Source of the DNA: Sarcocystis neurona
Lineage: Eukaryota; Apicomplexa; Conoidasida; Eucoccidiorida; Sarcocystidae
Direction: 5' to 3'
Assembly (NCBI GenBank): GCA_000727475.1
Contig: KL647289.1
Coordinates: forward strand, 3,673,600-3,737,599
DNA length: 64,000 bases
Positions 1 to 11,059 of this stretch are shown in pieces (position 1 is the first letter of the stretch; each line of letters starts with the position of its first letter). A program made the translations under genes and the position numbers. The notes beneath the pieces were generated by a model that saw nothing but the letters and a program-made list of their open reading frames with translations, did not search any database and had not been told where the DNA came from.

Positions 1-377
1 CTTCTTTACGGTATACAGGCCGCCACCTGCTTTTCCGCTATGGGAAAGTCCCTTGCCGCCTCTACGGTCGCAGCGGCCCCCTGCACTTGTTGTTTAAAAA
101 AAACCATTTGCTGATTTTACCGCGTGGGTATGTAGAATGCGCCGCGCTGCTGTCCTCCACAAAGTCACAGGGATAGTGCCCTGAGACAGCCTTCTGCTCA
201 GTGCTGTTGCTGTTGCTCACCTTCTCGATCTCGATGGAGCCTGATGCAGTGGGCCGTTGAACGTGCACGTGCAAAACGTGCAAAAAATGGAGACCGAGTC
301 TGTTCCGCTTCACATGCTGAAGAGAAGAAGCATAGGCAGCTGCTCTGCTGTACATGTTCTGGCGTGGTATTCTACAG

Positions 378-3300
378 AGAAATTGCAATTTGTGACGAGT
401 CTGCGCTACCGGGCAATAAAGCGACGGGAGGAAGGCACCGCATTTGTCAATCTGGTGCTGCAACTGTCGCATGAGGAGCTGCAGCGTCTGCCGCAACAGA
501 CGGCTGCTGGCGTGCTGCAACTGTTGCAAAGGAAGATTCTTGCCTCAGCTGCGCAGCTCGCTGCTCAGACACGCCACGCAGACAGGCAACAGAGCGACGC
601 GAGACCGGTCAGCACGCGGGTAACGGCAGGAAGACAAGAAGCAGGGGGAGGACGTGTAGGAGGAGAGGACGTGGACGGCAGAAGCAAAAGGGATTGGCAC
701 AAAGAATTAATGGTAAGCGCGTCATGCTCTTTCTTGGCTGTGCCGAGGCCTTTACAGCAGCGACATCCAGTCCAGTGTAGAGCTTTCCAACCGTGCCGGA
801 AGTGGAGGTTTCGCGTGTATATATATATATATATATATTTGCTAATGTATACGAGGTAGTAGATATACACTTCCGTACTAAGCGTAGAGGAGCACACACA
901 CGTGCACAAAAGATACAAGCGCATTACCTGCCAGAAGAAGCCCGGTAGATACAAGAAGACATAAGTCAGACGCTTTCAGACTCGCGTGCAGTGCATGGAC
1001 ATATATATCAAGATATCGTTCGTTCACGCGTATTTGTTCACCGTGAGCACCTCACAGACAAGTGGTTATGTGCACATTTTTTTTTCCGAACGGGCGACTA
1101 TGCGCCCCCAGGTTGAGCCTGCGTGATTTTTAGAGCGTGGGGAACACCTGCACATGCCTGTTGCCTATGAATATATACGACCCAGTGGCACATTACCCGA
1201 GCAAGCCTTCACGCAACCGTAGGTTTCTGTGTGTACACGTGCATCTATCTACGCAGCTCTTCAGCTCTGAATCAGGCGCTTACCTTCCTCATGGTACACA
1301 GAAATACACAGCTTTGAATTCCACCAGTGTCTCTACTGTGTATCATTGTGGTTACACTACATACGTATTTACACGAGTTGCACTGCACCCTGCTCGCCCG
1401 CTTTAGACAAGAAGTAGTAGATACAGGATACAGACATGGTTCAACGTGGGCAGCACAGGTGCCGCATGCGGTGGTTGATCTTGTGAGCACGGAGGTGGCG
1501 GAGTAGAGGCGCACATGTGTGTTACGAGACAAAGACACAAGGTAGACCAAGAAGGAGTTGGAAACATATTTGATCCACTTGACCACCAGTCCCTTCTCTG
1601 AACAAATCCATGGCGTGGCTGCGACTTAGTCGCAGGCGGTGGCCCTCTTCGCAAAGACAGGCGGAGACGTACGTCCCCACGCATACACATGTATACGCGT
1701 GTGTTTTAAAGTCCAGTCCGCGCACAAGCGAGTGAATAAGTGGGTCCAATGACTGTCACTGCGTTTTAGGTGCAAGGCTGCAAGGATATACGTAGACAGG
1801 GCAGCACGTGTACATTTACGCATCCCCGTCTGTATGTAAATGTGTGGATGTACGTCTGCACGGATGCAGCTACTGACAGGATGAGTGCGTACACTTATGT
1901 ATTCCTGCCTGTATGAGAGTGTGTATATATACGTATGCGTATATATCTGTATATACGTGAATATATAAACCTGTGTTTCTTGTGCGGGAAGGCGGGCGAC
2001 ACGGACGTGCCTTTTTAAAACGTGGCATTTATAAGCACGTCAACGATGCGTTTGTCCTCTATTTTTTCCATTTTCTGGTTTGCTGGAGGCTTGCGGTATT
2101 TCTTCCAGGGGTTGATGTTGCCCCCTACGACTTTCTGTCTGGCTCGTCCACGTAGAATGCTCACGATAATACACGTGATTAAACAGGACGCAGCTGCGTA
2201 ATACGTCGGAAGAAGCGAGACTTTCGTTTTTGTGTTAGAGGCAAGTTCCTCACAGTCGTGTTGCGGGCCTTCTCGTCTCCTTTACAGGCTTTTTGCGCAG
2301 CCGCTGTAGAAGCACCAGGAAACCAATGAGAACCCAGCGTAGCTGTTATGTCCCTAGTGAGACACGAACTACAAGTACGTGTAGCAGTGGTACGTGGAAC
2401 TGTAAGAACGGGAAGGCGGAGGGCAGCTGTGTCAGTGAAATTACTCGTTCTGATGATAGTCGGTGACCTGGCAAATGTACGGGATTGGTGCAGGCGCTTG
2501 CTTCGTATCTGGAGAGGGACGCTCATAGGACGGTGCCTCATGCTTCGGTGGAACTCAACCGCTGGTCGCTGCCTCTTCTTTCGGCGGGAGCGCTTCTCTT
2601 TTCCGCCTTTAAGACGGCGATAGAACACCAGCGAGCAGGTGGCACCCCGGCAGAAAATCTTCTCCTCCTTGTTGTGCAAATTCCGGGTACGTTGGGGGTT
2701 ACAAAAATGAGCAACAAAGTCGAGAAACCCTAATACACGAGTGTCACTATTAACTTACTTCTACCCATATCAACAACAAGCAACTAATCAGCAAATTCTC
2801 CTAGCACACGTTCACGCGCCTTGGTTAACTCTTGTATTCCCAACACTATACTACAAATACACAGAGTATTCCTAGTGAAACAGCTGCAAAGTACACGACT
2901 GGCTTTTCTATCAGCATAAGTACAAGTGTCATCACTAATACTTCCCACTCTCCTCGTACTACGGAGACGTCGGTTGTTGGACTCAGACAAATGCTTACGG
3001 TTACCTTCAGATAAGGGAGAGAAACTGGAAAACTCTCAGCAAAGTCTAGAAGTGTGAAACGGGTCGCTGTACTAGCGTCTAACGCACACGATCCTGCAGT
3101 TGCAACCGTGACAGAATACTTTTTGTACAATGTGATCTGCGTGACGTGCTAACCTCTGCTTAACAACAACCTGCTCTGGAAGTACTACGTCTACTCCTTT
3201 GACTTACTGTTCCAGTGGAAATTCTAATTCTTGTCCTACACGATCTACGCCCCTGCGATTCAAACACACTTTTAAATAGAAGGCTGACTGGTTCCTGATG

Positions 3301-3545
3301 CGAACGTTCCTTGTAATAAGGAGGAAGATGACTGGCCGACACTCGGGTTCACTTCCTTCCTTCAAATAAGCGCAGTGCGCGTACCTTAATATCTCTCGCC
3401 CGTCTCACCTCCCGCAGCGATCTCCTTGACCACCGACTGCAGCAGGTGTTCCTCATCAGCGGCGGCAACAAAGATGCTAGCTCCCTCTCACGATACGCCA
3501 ACCTTACTGCGCGACTACCACAAGCAATGGGCGATAATTCTACAC
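378..3545 (+). CDS. Candidate multi-exon gene fragment, product unknown
   Basis: Three stretches can be spliced with matching phase: 378-712 (acceptor tctacag, donor GTAAGC), 2494-2686 (acceptor ttggtgcag, donor GTACGT) and 3418-3545 (acceptor cacctcccgcag, weak donor GTTCCA). The first encodes a charged, leucine-rich helical stretch containing SHEELQRLPQQT. The second contains ASYLERDAHRTV and LSAGALLFSAFKTAIEH. The third contains TPTLLRDYHKQWAIIL. I do not recognise the family. Neither the true start nor the end is visible, the introns (1781 and 731 nt) are long, and the strand rests on splice consensus and the look of the translation alone. The gene may extend past either side of these exons or be two genes. 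What is seen is open frame plus splice consensus; that it is a gene is inference. Confidence 0.33.
817..838. repeat. TA microsatellite
   Basis: A run of alternating T and A about 22 bases long lies inside the presumed first intron of the candidate gene at 378-3545. It is the first of many TA tracts in the non-coding parts of this window. Confidence 0.9.
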
Positions 3546-5160
3546 GTTCCACGTTTCAGATTGGAAAGGAATATTCGGAAGGGTTGCAGCTGAAAAGGAC
3601 AGGGTCTACATATACACGCATGTATATACACATACAATGTAATAGTCGAACAGAGGTTTGTAGTGGGGAAACCAAATACAACAGAGGAGGGACGTCGGCG
3701 GGCATGTGCGCCAAATATCAGGAACTCTGTAAGGTGCGTCACCGGTGTACATTTCTCAGCGCGTACATGCAGAGATCAACTATAACCAGGGGTATTTATC
3801 GAGGTTCCCTGTAAGTGTGCGCGTCAAAGAGATTTAGTGTAAGCAGATGTATTTTGTAGACGCTCGCAATTGCGTAGCGGCAGCGTATGTCCTGCTGAAT
3901 GTGAAGACGATCACTACGAAGTCAGATGCATCTCGAGGACCACACGGAAGAGTACACTCGCGTGTAGTACAACAGATTTTGACGTAGACTGATAGGTATA
4001 TATACTCGTAATAACATGAAACCACGTGCTCCAGTGGAGTGCAAACGATACACGTAGTTAAGAATGGTGCATTCAGATATCCACATCACAACAGGGTCTT
4101 GTGCCTGTCCGCATTAGCAGAGGTTTTTTTAAGATAAGTGGCTCAAACATTGAGTACAATTCAATTGCGTGGATTTGAATCCGTGATGTTTTTTTCGGGT
4201 GTGCGTGAGTACGCCCGGCATATATGTGTGTATATATACTTACATGCGTGTCCACATATCACACGTATGCGAATGAAAATATGTGTACGTCTGCGCACTT
4301 CTTCAGTACCTATGCGCGTGGCCACTTGATATGCGTGAAGGACACATTACAAAGGGTGATGTAGCCTTGTGACAGGGCCTCAGCATGAACGAGGTTCGCG
4401 TGCGGGTTCGTTCAAGCATGAATAAAGGTAGAAGCATGCAATGCAGTTCGCAGACGTACACACTGCGGGGAGAGCGCTTTCTTACTGGCTGAATATTAAA
4501 GTGTTTTCGCGCCGTGTTGAACCGCAAGTCTGCTGTGGTGGTCCGGTCGCAACGCAGTGCAAACCCGTATTCCATTCATTCAGAGAGCACGTGTTAATGT
4601 ATGCACGATAGACCTGTAGCTCCACGCACGTGTTGTTATGCCTGGACAGAGCAAAAAGGTAGATGCCGATATGTACCAGCGTAAGTGTGCTGGTATACAT
4701 GTGCAAATCTTCACATGTGTTGAAAGATACACATTTATATATATATATATGTATATGGTATAGATTTGTTAGTGTCTACTGTCTCCGCCGAACTTCCGGA
4801 TATGAACCACGTACCTCACTCTTCGACACATAGCTATTCTATAGGGCTGCTTTACACAAGTGGACCAGTGCAACTGGACTGTCTCCTGAGCTTCAGAATG
4901 CAGCTTTCCGAACACAACATTGCGTGTCCGACGAGTGTCTTCTCTTTTTGCATGCGGCAGATAAACTCGCATAATCGCATCAGTCAGACGACGATTCCAA
5001 GTAATCACGGGTCAGTTTCCTTAAAATTCCCTATGTTCCTAACATGCGCGGATGATGAACTTGTCATCTTCAGGTCCCGATTTGCTACTGTTTCACCAGA
5101 AAGTTTCGGCGATACGTGTATATATAGATGTGTGTGTATATATATATATATCTGTAGACG

Positions 5161-5231
5161 TGCACAGTTTAACGTTCTGTATACATACATATATATATAT
5201 ATATATATGTGCACAGCTTAACGTTCTGTAT
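5161..5231. repeat. Tandem duplication around a TA tract
   Basis: A 22-base unit beginning tgcacag and ending gttctgtat occurs at 5161-5182 and again at 5210-5231, with one difference (t versus c at the eighth base). The copies are separated by an atacatacat lead-in and a TA run, so this is a local duplication with a microsatellite between the copies. Confidence 0.85.
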
Positions 5232-5351
5232 TAAGCTGGGTATCTACGGAGAGGAGTAAATTTTTTTGTAGTAATAAAGAAGGACTCTGCTAGTAATAAC
5301 GAGGCAACAAAGCACAATTGTGTACGCTGTGATATTATTCGAGCACTGAAG

Positions 5352-5395
<44 letters not shown>

Positions 5396-5412
5396 TATAG
5401 CATACTGCGCAT
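5352..5412. repeat. Left copy of a 61-bp repeat that flanks the gap
   Basis: Starts atacata, continues as a TA run of about 31 bases, then gtatattatagcatactg and ends gcgcat directly against the Ns. It is identical base for base to 5804-5864 on the other side of the gap. Confidence 0.95.
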
Positions 5413-5803
5413 NNNNNNNNNNNNNNNNNNNNNNNNNNNNNNNNNNNNNNNNNNNNNNNNNNNNNNNNNNNNNNNNNNNNNNNNNNNNNNNNNNNNNNNN
5501 NNNNNNNNNNNNNNNNNNNNNNNNNNNNNNNNNNNNNNNNNNNNNNNNNNNNNNNNNNNNNNNNNNNNNNNNNNNNNNNNNNNNNNNNNNNNNNNNNNNN
5601 NNNNNNNNNNNNNNNNNNNNNNNNNNNNNNNNNNNNNNNNNNNNNNNNNNNNNNNNNNNNNNNNNNNNNNNNNNNNNNNNNNNNNNNNNNNNNNNNNNNN
5701 NNNNNNNNNNNNNNNNNNNNNNNNNNNNNNNNNNNNNNNNNNNNNNNNNNNNNNNNNNNNNNNNNNNNNNNNNNNNNNNNNNNNNNNNNNNNNNNNNNNN
5801 NNN
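5413..5803. other. Assembly gap (391 N)
   Basis: A run of 391 unknown bases. Open frames that cross it are meaningless. Because 61 bp immediately left and right are identical, the gap may be an unmerged contig overlap rather than missing sequence. Confidence 0.98.
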
Positions 5804-5847
<44 letters not shown>

Positions 5848-5864
5848 TATAGCATACTGCGCAT
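5804..5864. repeat. Right copy of a 61-bp repeat that flanks the gap
   Basis: Exact duplicate of 5352-5412, beginning at the first known base after the gap. Unique sequence resumes at 5865. Confidence 0.95.
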
Positions 5865-6564
5865 ATTTGCATAGACAAGTACGCGAATATTTTCTATCGT
5901 ATCTCTGGGTAAACCACCACACTTAGACGTGTTCGCTTTATACTTACGTAAGCATAATAGTCTATTCAAATGGGTACACGAGTGCATCGTACGTCCCCGC
6001 TTTCCACACAAATCGCCTGCACAAGTATGTGTACATCGGCGTAACGGTTTCGTGTTTTTACCCGAGTTGTAGGAGAGCCAGTGTACTGTACACCTCCATT
6101 CTTTGCAGTTACGTACACGTAAATGAGGATCCATGTTAGCGAGGAGGAAAAAAATGTAGATGGATCAGTCACCGGTGATGCGCCGGGCAGTATCAAGCTG
6201 GTTGGAGACTGGGGAGGTGGGAGGATCGAGTACATCAAGAGCATTCGTACCACTTACGAAGAGTATAATTCTGCGACGAGGAATGCGCTGGAAGAGAAGA
6301 GATATTCCGAAAAGTCTTGCAAGCAGGATTAACGGTTCTTCCCCTCAGTGCTATCTGCACACAAGATTCACCACTAACCACGTATACTTACAGTGGACAG
6401 CAGCGAGCGTCACCAGTGACCCGAATCGCCTGCATCGCAATTGACACACGTCCTCTGACGTCTACAGTTGTTGAGTGAGGGCGAGAAGGCACACCACAGA
6501 ATAGACCCTCCTGGTCGCGTCACCTCGAGCTGTCAGGCACAGTCTTACATGTGTATGCGTATAT

Positions 6565-7320
6565 TTGTACAAACGTGTGTATAAACTCACCTTCCCTCTC
6601 AGTCAGCAACAACGCACCGATGATCACACTGGACTCCCTGAGGACACTGTCCGATTGTACTTGTGGTGTATATATGGTGAGCCTCGCTATCTAACGCGGC
6701 TACGACGTGCCTCTCCGTACACCTGCCTACGTATAGATGATAAAAGCACAGTTAATGAGACGCCCACCAACGTAAACCAGTTGTGTGGTCACTTCGTAGC
6801 CTCGTTGATTGGGGCCGGGGCGACTATAAAACACCGCATCCACACTCCTTCAAAACACTCGATGGCCATTCCGCACCCTAGAAGTTCATTATCCTGCTTC
6901 GACGTCAGGACCTTACGCAGTCCCCTACCCGCAGCCGTAGAGGGGCGAAGCGTGACAAAGGTCGCTCTCTACTTATATAATTCGAAAGTCAGGCGACTAC
7001 GACGATCGATCCATCGTCATACAGGTCTAACTATATATCTGTGTGTTTGTGCCAAGAAACAGGTGAATATGCTGATCGATCCACTGTCACACACACATCG
7101 CTATAGACGTACGTGTATATATGCGCGTGTGCCACGCACGACAGATAACAGGTCACGTGCGTTTAAACGCAGATATCTACAGGTCAATGAGCGCGGCTGT
7201 CTGCCTGTAAGATATTTTGGAGCATCACTTTTGTATTCGGCGGCGTCAAAGTCTCCTGTATGCTTCTTTCCCACTAGCAGGCACCACGCGGTTGTACGTC
7301 CGTTCTGGCTGCCGCCATAG
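6565..7320 (+). other. Long open frame (251 codons), doubtful gene
   Basis: The frame is open for 251 codons, longer than expected by chance at this base composition, but it begins at a non-ATG codon, has no signal peptide, no recognisable domain and a mixed composition with TATA-rich codons. It crosses two related stretches around 7005 and 7070 that share a gatcgatcca core. It lies just before the candidate exons at 7782-9231 and could be upstream or leader sequence that happens to be open. No function can be proposed. Confidence 0.2.
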
Positions 7321-7760
7321 AACCCGTGCGCTGAACTGACACTTCCGCGATAGAACCCCGCGCTGAACTGACACTTCTGCCTCTTCTTGCGTCGTTTCAC
7401 CCTGCAGCAACCCATATATGGCCTTCACTCGGAACGTCCGCGTCTTCTTTCTAACCGTTTTACGCACGCGTTTGCCTTTTTGTACTGTTGCCCTCAAGCC
7501 AAGAGACAAACACGCCAGTGTGCGTCGCAAACCACGTGTGGACGAGCGCCCCGCTCAACATGTGACGACGGGCGTTGCTGTCACATAAAGGCAGTTTTTC
7601 ACTTCTGTCTTCGAAGAAACGTGAGGTGGGGAGCCTGAGATCCCCTAGCTTGAAAACTTTCTAAGCGTCGTCGGCTCTGCAGGAAACAAGATGCGCGTTC
7701 GTCCGCGGCTTTCTGCAACGGCCCCTTTTTCATTGGCGAAAAGTCACAAACAGACCAGCT
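7250..7760 (+). promoter_or_regulatory. Pyrimidine-rich stretch, possible 5' leader
   Basis: The + strand is rich in T and C (for example gtcttctttctaac and gcctttttgtactg). Coccidian promoters and leaders are often pyrimidine-rich on the coding strand. It precedes a candidate exon chain that starts at 7782. An ATG in context acaagATGc is at 7691, but its frame closes after 32 codons. No defined element can be named. Confidence 0.25.
7315..7378. repeat. Short direct repeat, two copies
   Basis: The phrase catagaacccgtgcgctgaa and its near copy gatagaaccccgcgctgaac follow each other about 33 bases apart, each continuing into ctgacacttc. The pair sits in a pyrimidine-rich stretch upstream of candidate exons. 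Confidence 0.8.
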
Positions 7761-7781
7761 TACCGTCTTCTGACCCTGTAG

Positions 7782-9231
7782 TTGTCTAAGTGGAAGTCTG
7801 CTGACGGGTACTGTGTCTCTGTGTATTTCCGCATTCCTTCATCTGTTCCAAGGTGCGACCAGGGGTGTTTGTTGAGCGTATCATGGAAGCAACAACAGCT
7901 CTTTCCCGACGCACAGGCTCGTTCTCGTAAGCATTCTGTCTCCCGCCTTACACGTACAGACATTTTACTTCCACGTGACTTGCTCCTCGTTCCTTGTCAG
8001 CCAGTTTTACTGTCGTGTCAGACACATGTCCGTGTCTCTTCCATTGCAGTGAGACCTCAGAGTTTTGGATAATGCGGCTCCAGCGCAACTCCCTGACGTA
8101 CACATGTGTTTGTAGTCTCACACGGCGCGTATCTGCAATATATAAATATATACATATGGAGGGCTCGTAGCCTACCTTCGTGAGTGTATTTGTCAATGTG
8201 TATACGCAAGCGGTAGATAGGCATCTCCCAGGTGTTGCGGTAATCGCACCTCGACATACTTTGAAATGTGGGGTGTGTGTCACCCACTCTCTGTGCCGTT
8301 TCAGAAGTTCTGGATGATTCGTGCAATAATTCCCGGTTACGCTTCCCCTACCCGCACACAGTCGCCTTTTTGTACGCTCGTCTATGCATTCTCCTTGGTG
8401 AACACAACGTCAGCGATAAAGAGTGACATTTCCTTTGTTGCTTCATTAGCCGTTGTTAGCCTTGACAGGCCGCACGGTCTTTTTCTTCTAACTGTACGAC
8501 TACACGTGACAAACAATTCACTTCGATAAAAGGCTAGTTTTCCTAGTATGCACGTTGAGCTGCTCCGAAGACAAAAATAGGCAGCAAATTACGAGCACTC
8601 GTTGCATTGCGTGTCGTTTGATTCACTAGAAATTGAACCACTGCAGCTTGCAAAGGGTCTCAAGGATCTTAACCATTTGCCAGTAAGTTCTGCAGGTGGA
8701 GAAAAGCAGCGCATTCGACTGAACCCAACTCTTCACGAAAATGGGCAAGAAAACAGCGAATCTTGTTGCTGGTGTACTACCGGCTGGTACGCTAAAACCT
8801 TTTGGCGGCTGCAGTTGAATTTTCCCTCGATTTCGTGTGAGCACGAAAGGATAGAAGTGGGACATTTTTTCAAATATTATTGGTCCACGTATGAATTCGT
8901 ACTTTCAGCCGCAAGTCCCAACATATGAAAGGCACTTTTGCGTATCGCTCACCTGGTGATGTCCGCTGCAAATACCCTCCTGCCGCAGATTTTGTTGTTG
9001 TCCTACTGCGGTGGTTGCTATAGTCCAGCAGCTGCCGCACACGCGGTGTCTTCTGGCCTCTCACTGTACCCCAATATGTTTTTGCGCTTCCTTCTGCTGC
9101 GGTCAGATGATCAACCATCTGCTGCAACATCACCTGCAGAGGATACCCTTCGGCGGTGTCAACTTCGCCACTACTCGTGTAACAGTAGCTTCCGTAAAGA
9201 AGCAGCGCGATACGAATATGGCAGGAAATTG
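7782..9231 (+). CDS. Candidate multi-exon gene fragment, product uncertain
   Basis: Four stretches splice in matching phase with good consensus: 7782-7926 (acceptor ttctgaccctgtag, donor GTAAGC), 8305-8397 (acceptor tgccgtttcag, donor GTGAAC), 8630-8682 (acceptor ttcactag, donor GTAAGT) and 8989-9231 (acceptor ctcctgccgcag, donor GTAAGC). The joined peptide is about 178 residues and contains LRFPYPHTVAFLYARLC, LQLAKGLKDLNHLP and SGLSLYPNMFLRFLL. The pairing of an FPYPHTVAFLYA segment with a later GLSLYPNMFLRFLL segment recalls the TCF25/Rqc1 family (a ribosome-quality-control factor), but this resemblance is weak and from memory. Start and end are missing. A long open frame on the opposite strand overlaps the last exon, so the strand is not certain. 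Confidence 0.38.
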
Positions 9232-9297
9232 GTAAGCCGGGATTGAGAAGGCTGCGGAAAGCCGTACGACAAGAGAGTGATGGCGCTCTGCATGGTC
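8870..9297 (-). other. Overlapping antisense open frame, strand conflict
   Basis: A - strand frame is open for about 142 codons and reads as convincing protein in its middle part, with IRIALLLYGSYCYTSS and GYPLQVMLQQMVDHL. It overlaps the last candidate exon (8989-9231) of the + strand chain, so at most one of the two is likely to be coding. The purine-rich + strand at 10.1-11.05 kb would be compatible with a leader for a - strand gene here. I could not find flanking exons for it. Confidence 0.25.
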
Positions 9298-9389
9298 AAG
9301 GCATGAGACTTGAAAGTTGTGATGCACTGCATGCTGCGCAGCGGGTCTCTCGCACTGACAGTTTATAGAGCAGGTAGTCTCAAGATTTC

Positions 9390-10093
9390 TCATTCAGCTT
9401 GCGTCGGCTGCTAGTGTGTGGAATCCAGCGCACAGCGAGTCCTATGAGCACAGCAGTTACGCACGAGAGCGGCAGCATGCGCCGCGCAGCAGGAATCAGC
9501 AGCACCCTACCAGCCCAGGCACTTCGCTCTTCAAATAGCAGCGGCGACTCAGCCGCAGGAGCCGCCTTTCTACGAGCAGTAGTGACAAGTCCTGTAGACG
9601 GCAGTGACGAGTGGGCAGCAGCAGTGGCTAGCCCAGAGAAACAGTTCTTAAGCCACGCGCTTGAACGTTGTTGCGAGACAGAGCTGCAGCAGCAGCAGCA
9701 AGCATGAATTTGACGTAGCTCCTTGCAGAAGCCAGTAGCAATCTAATTGGCAGTGACTGCCATTGCACTGGGGAAGTGAGGCCCCGCAGGAAGGGCAACA
9801 GCCAGTCTCTTGAGACTAAAATTGACGCGATGCTACTGCGGCAGGCTGGCGTGGCCTCCAGACAATTTCCTTCTCCTCCAGTAGTGTGCGGATGCGGAAA
9901 GCTGGTGGGGAGAAAGGATGTTTCACCTGCAACAAGAATAGCAGAAACAATGTCGTCCATTCCGCAGAAAGGATGCCGCGGAGGCGGACAACGCAAGCCG
10001 AGGGAAACGGCGACGGAGGAGGAGCTCCAGTGCGCCTGCGCTAGCCCCGGAGGGCGGTTCCCTCAGAGCAGAGATACTAATGTAGACGAGTAG
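9390..10093. other. GC-rich, coding-like segment, strand unresolved
   Basis: Both strands are open for long distances. On the + strand 9399-9707 is rich in Ala and Ser and ends in a five-residue Gln run before a stop; 9731-10093 is open after a good acceptor (ctccttgcag). A phase-0 acceptor at 9397 would instead read LASAASVWNPAHSES and stop near 9536. On the - strand a frame with SPLLFEERSAWAG and another with DWLLPFLRGLTSP are open too. GCA/CAG-rich DNA tends to be open in several frames, so I record it as probably exonic without choosing. Confidence 0.25.
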
Positions 10094-11055
10094 AAAACAA
10101 GTGCGGTACAGTACGCATGTTGAGGAAAAAGAGAAAGACCATTGGCTGAATAGGACACAGAGGAGAAGAGAACAGCTGGTGAAGGTGAATATTCCATTCA
10201 GGTGGTGGATGAGGTGGAACAAGTATACACACATACAATAAAAAATCAAGGAAATATTGGAATACACAAAGGTCTTCCGTAGATGTAGGATTGGAAGGAG
10301 GTCAAGCGAACAGGTTATGAATCGAAAGAGGAAATGAAAGGAGACATCCACGATCGAGAACCGCAGAAAAGGTGTGGACTTTGTACAAGCCCAGTGAACT
10401 TCGATCGACAGAGTGCGCAGAGGTAGCTGGACTAGCCGAAAGATGGACAGGAGTTCACTTTAGAAGATGGTAGGAGAAAGCGTGATATGGGCAAATACAG
10501 CGGTTCAGAGAAACGCGTAACCAGGTGTGTGAGATACAGGGAAAGGCGAGGAGACAGCAAGCTATTTTTTCTCTGCTGTAGGCTGAAAGAAGATAGGCAG
10601 CGTTGATGAGTAGGGGCAAAAGCCAATATTTTTGCAACTCTGAAAACAAGGGTTTCCACGGGGTGTTTGTCTCAGCTCGTCCCCTGGGCCCAAGAGTCGT
10701 CCACCACGTGCTGTCCCTTTGGGGGTGACTGCGACAAAAGGAGCTACTGTCTGTGAGGGAAAAGACAGAACAGATGTGGAAGGGCAAACTGGAAGACGGA
10801 ATTGAGATATAGGCGCGTCCAAGGCAGAGCCGAACATGGACGAGGCATGGAGGAAGATGTTTCGAATTCGTTCCGAACCAGCAAAAGGAGGCGTGAGGTT
10901 TCTTCAGGACATATGACATTTGTTCACAGGGTCCTCTACAGCAGAAAAAGCTTATTATCCTCGGAACCTTCACGTGGGAAGGATCCAGAGGATGCGACTG
11001 CGCGTGTGCCACTGGTTTCGCCAAAATTCAACGGGCTAAAAGGGGAAGAGCAGAA
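10094..11055 (-). promoter_or_regulatory. Purine-rich + strand (pyrimidine-rich - strand) block
   Basis: The + strand is dominated by A and G for about 1 kb (agaaaaagagaaagacc, gaagagaacagctgg and similar). Read on the - strand it is a T/C-rich stretch like those that precede genes elsewhere in this window, so it may be the leader of a - strand gene to its left. Several open frames occur on its - strand but look like low-complexity translation. Confidence 0.25.
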
Positions 11056-11059
11056 TGCT

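Noticed and set aside
5231..5922. Open frames of 155-215 codons across the gap
   Set aside because: They consist mainly of unknown residues and TA-repeat translation (Ile/Tyr runs).
8870..9133. Resemblance of GYPLQVMLQQMVDHL to a replication factor C small-subunit helix
   Set aside because: No Walker A, Walker B or other AAA+ motif is found upstream on that strand.
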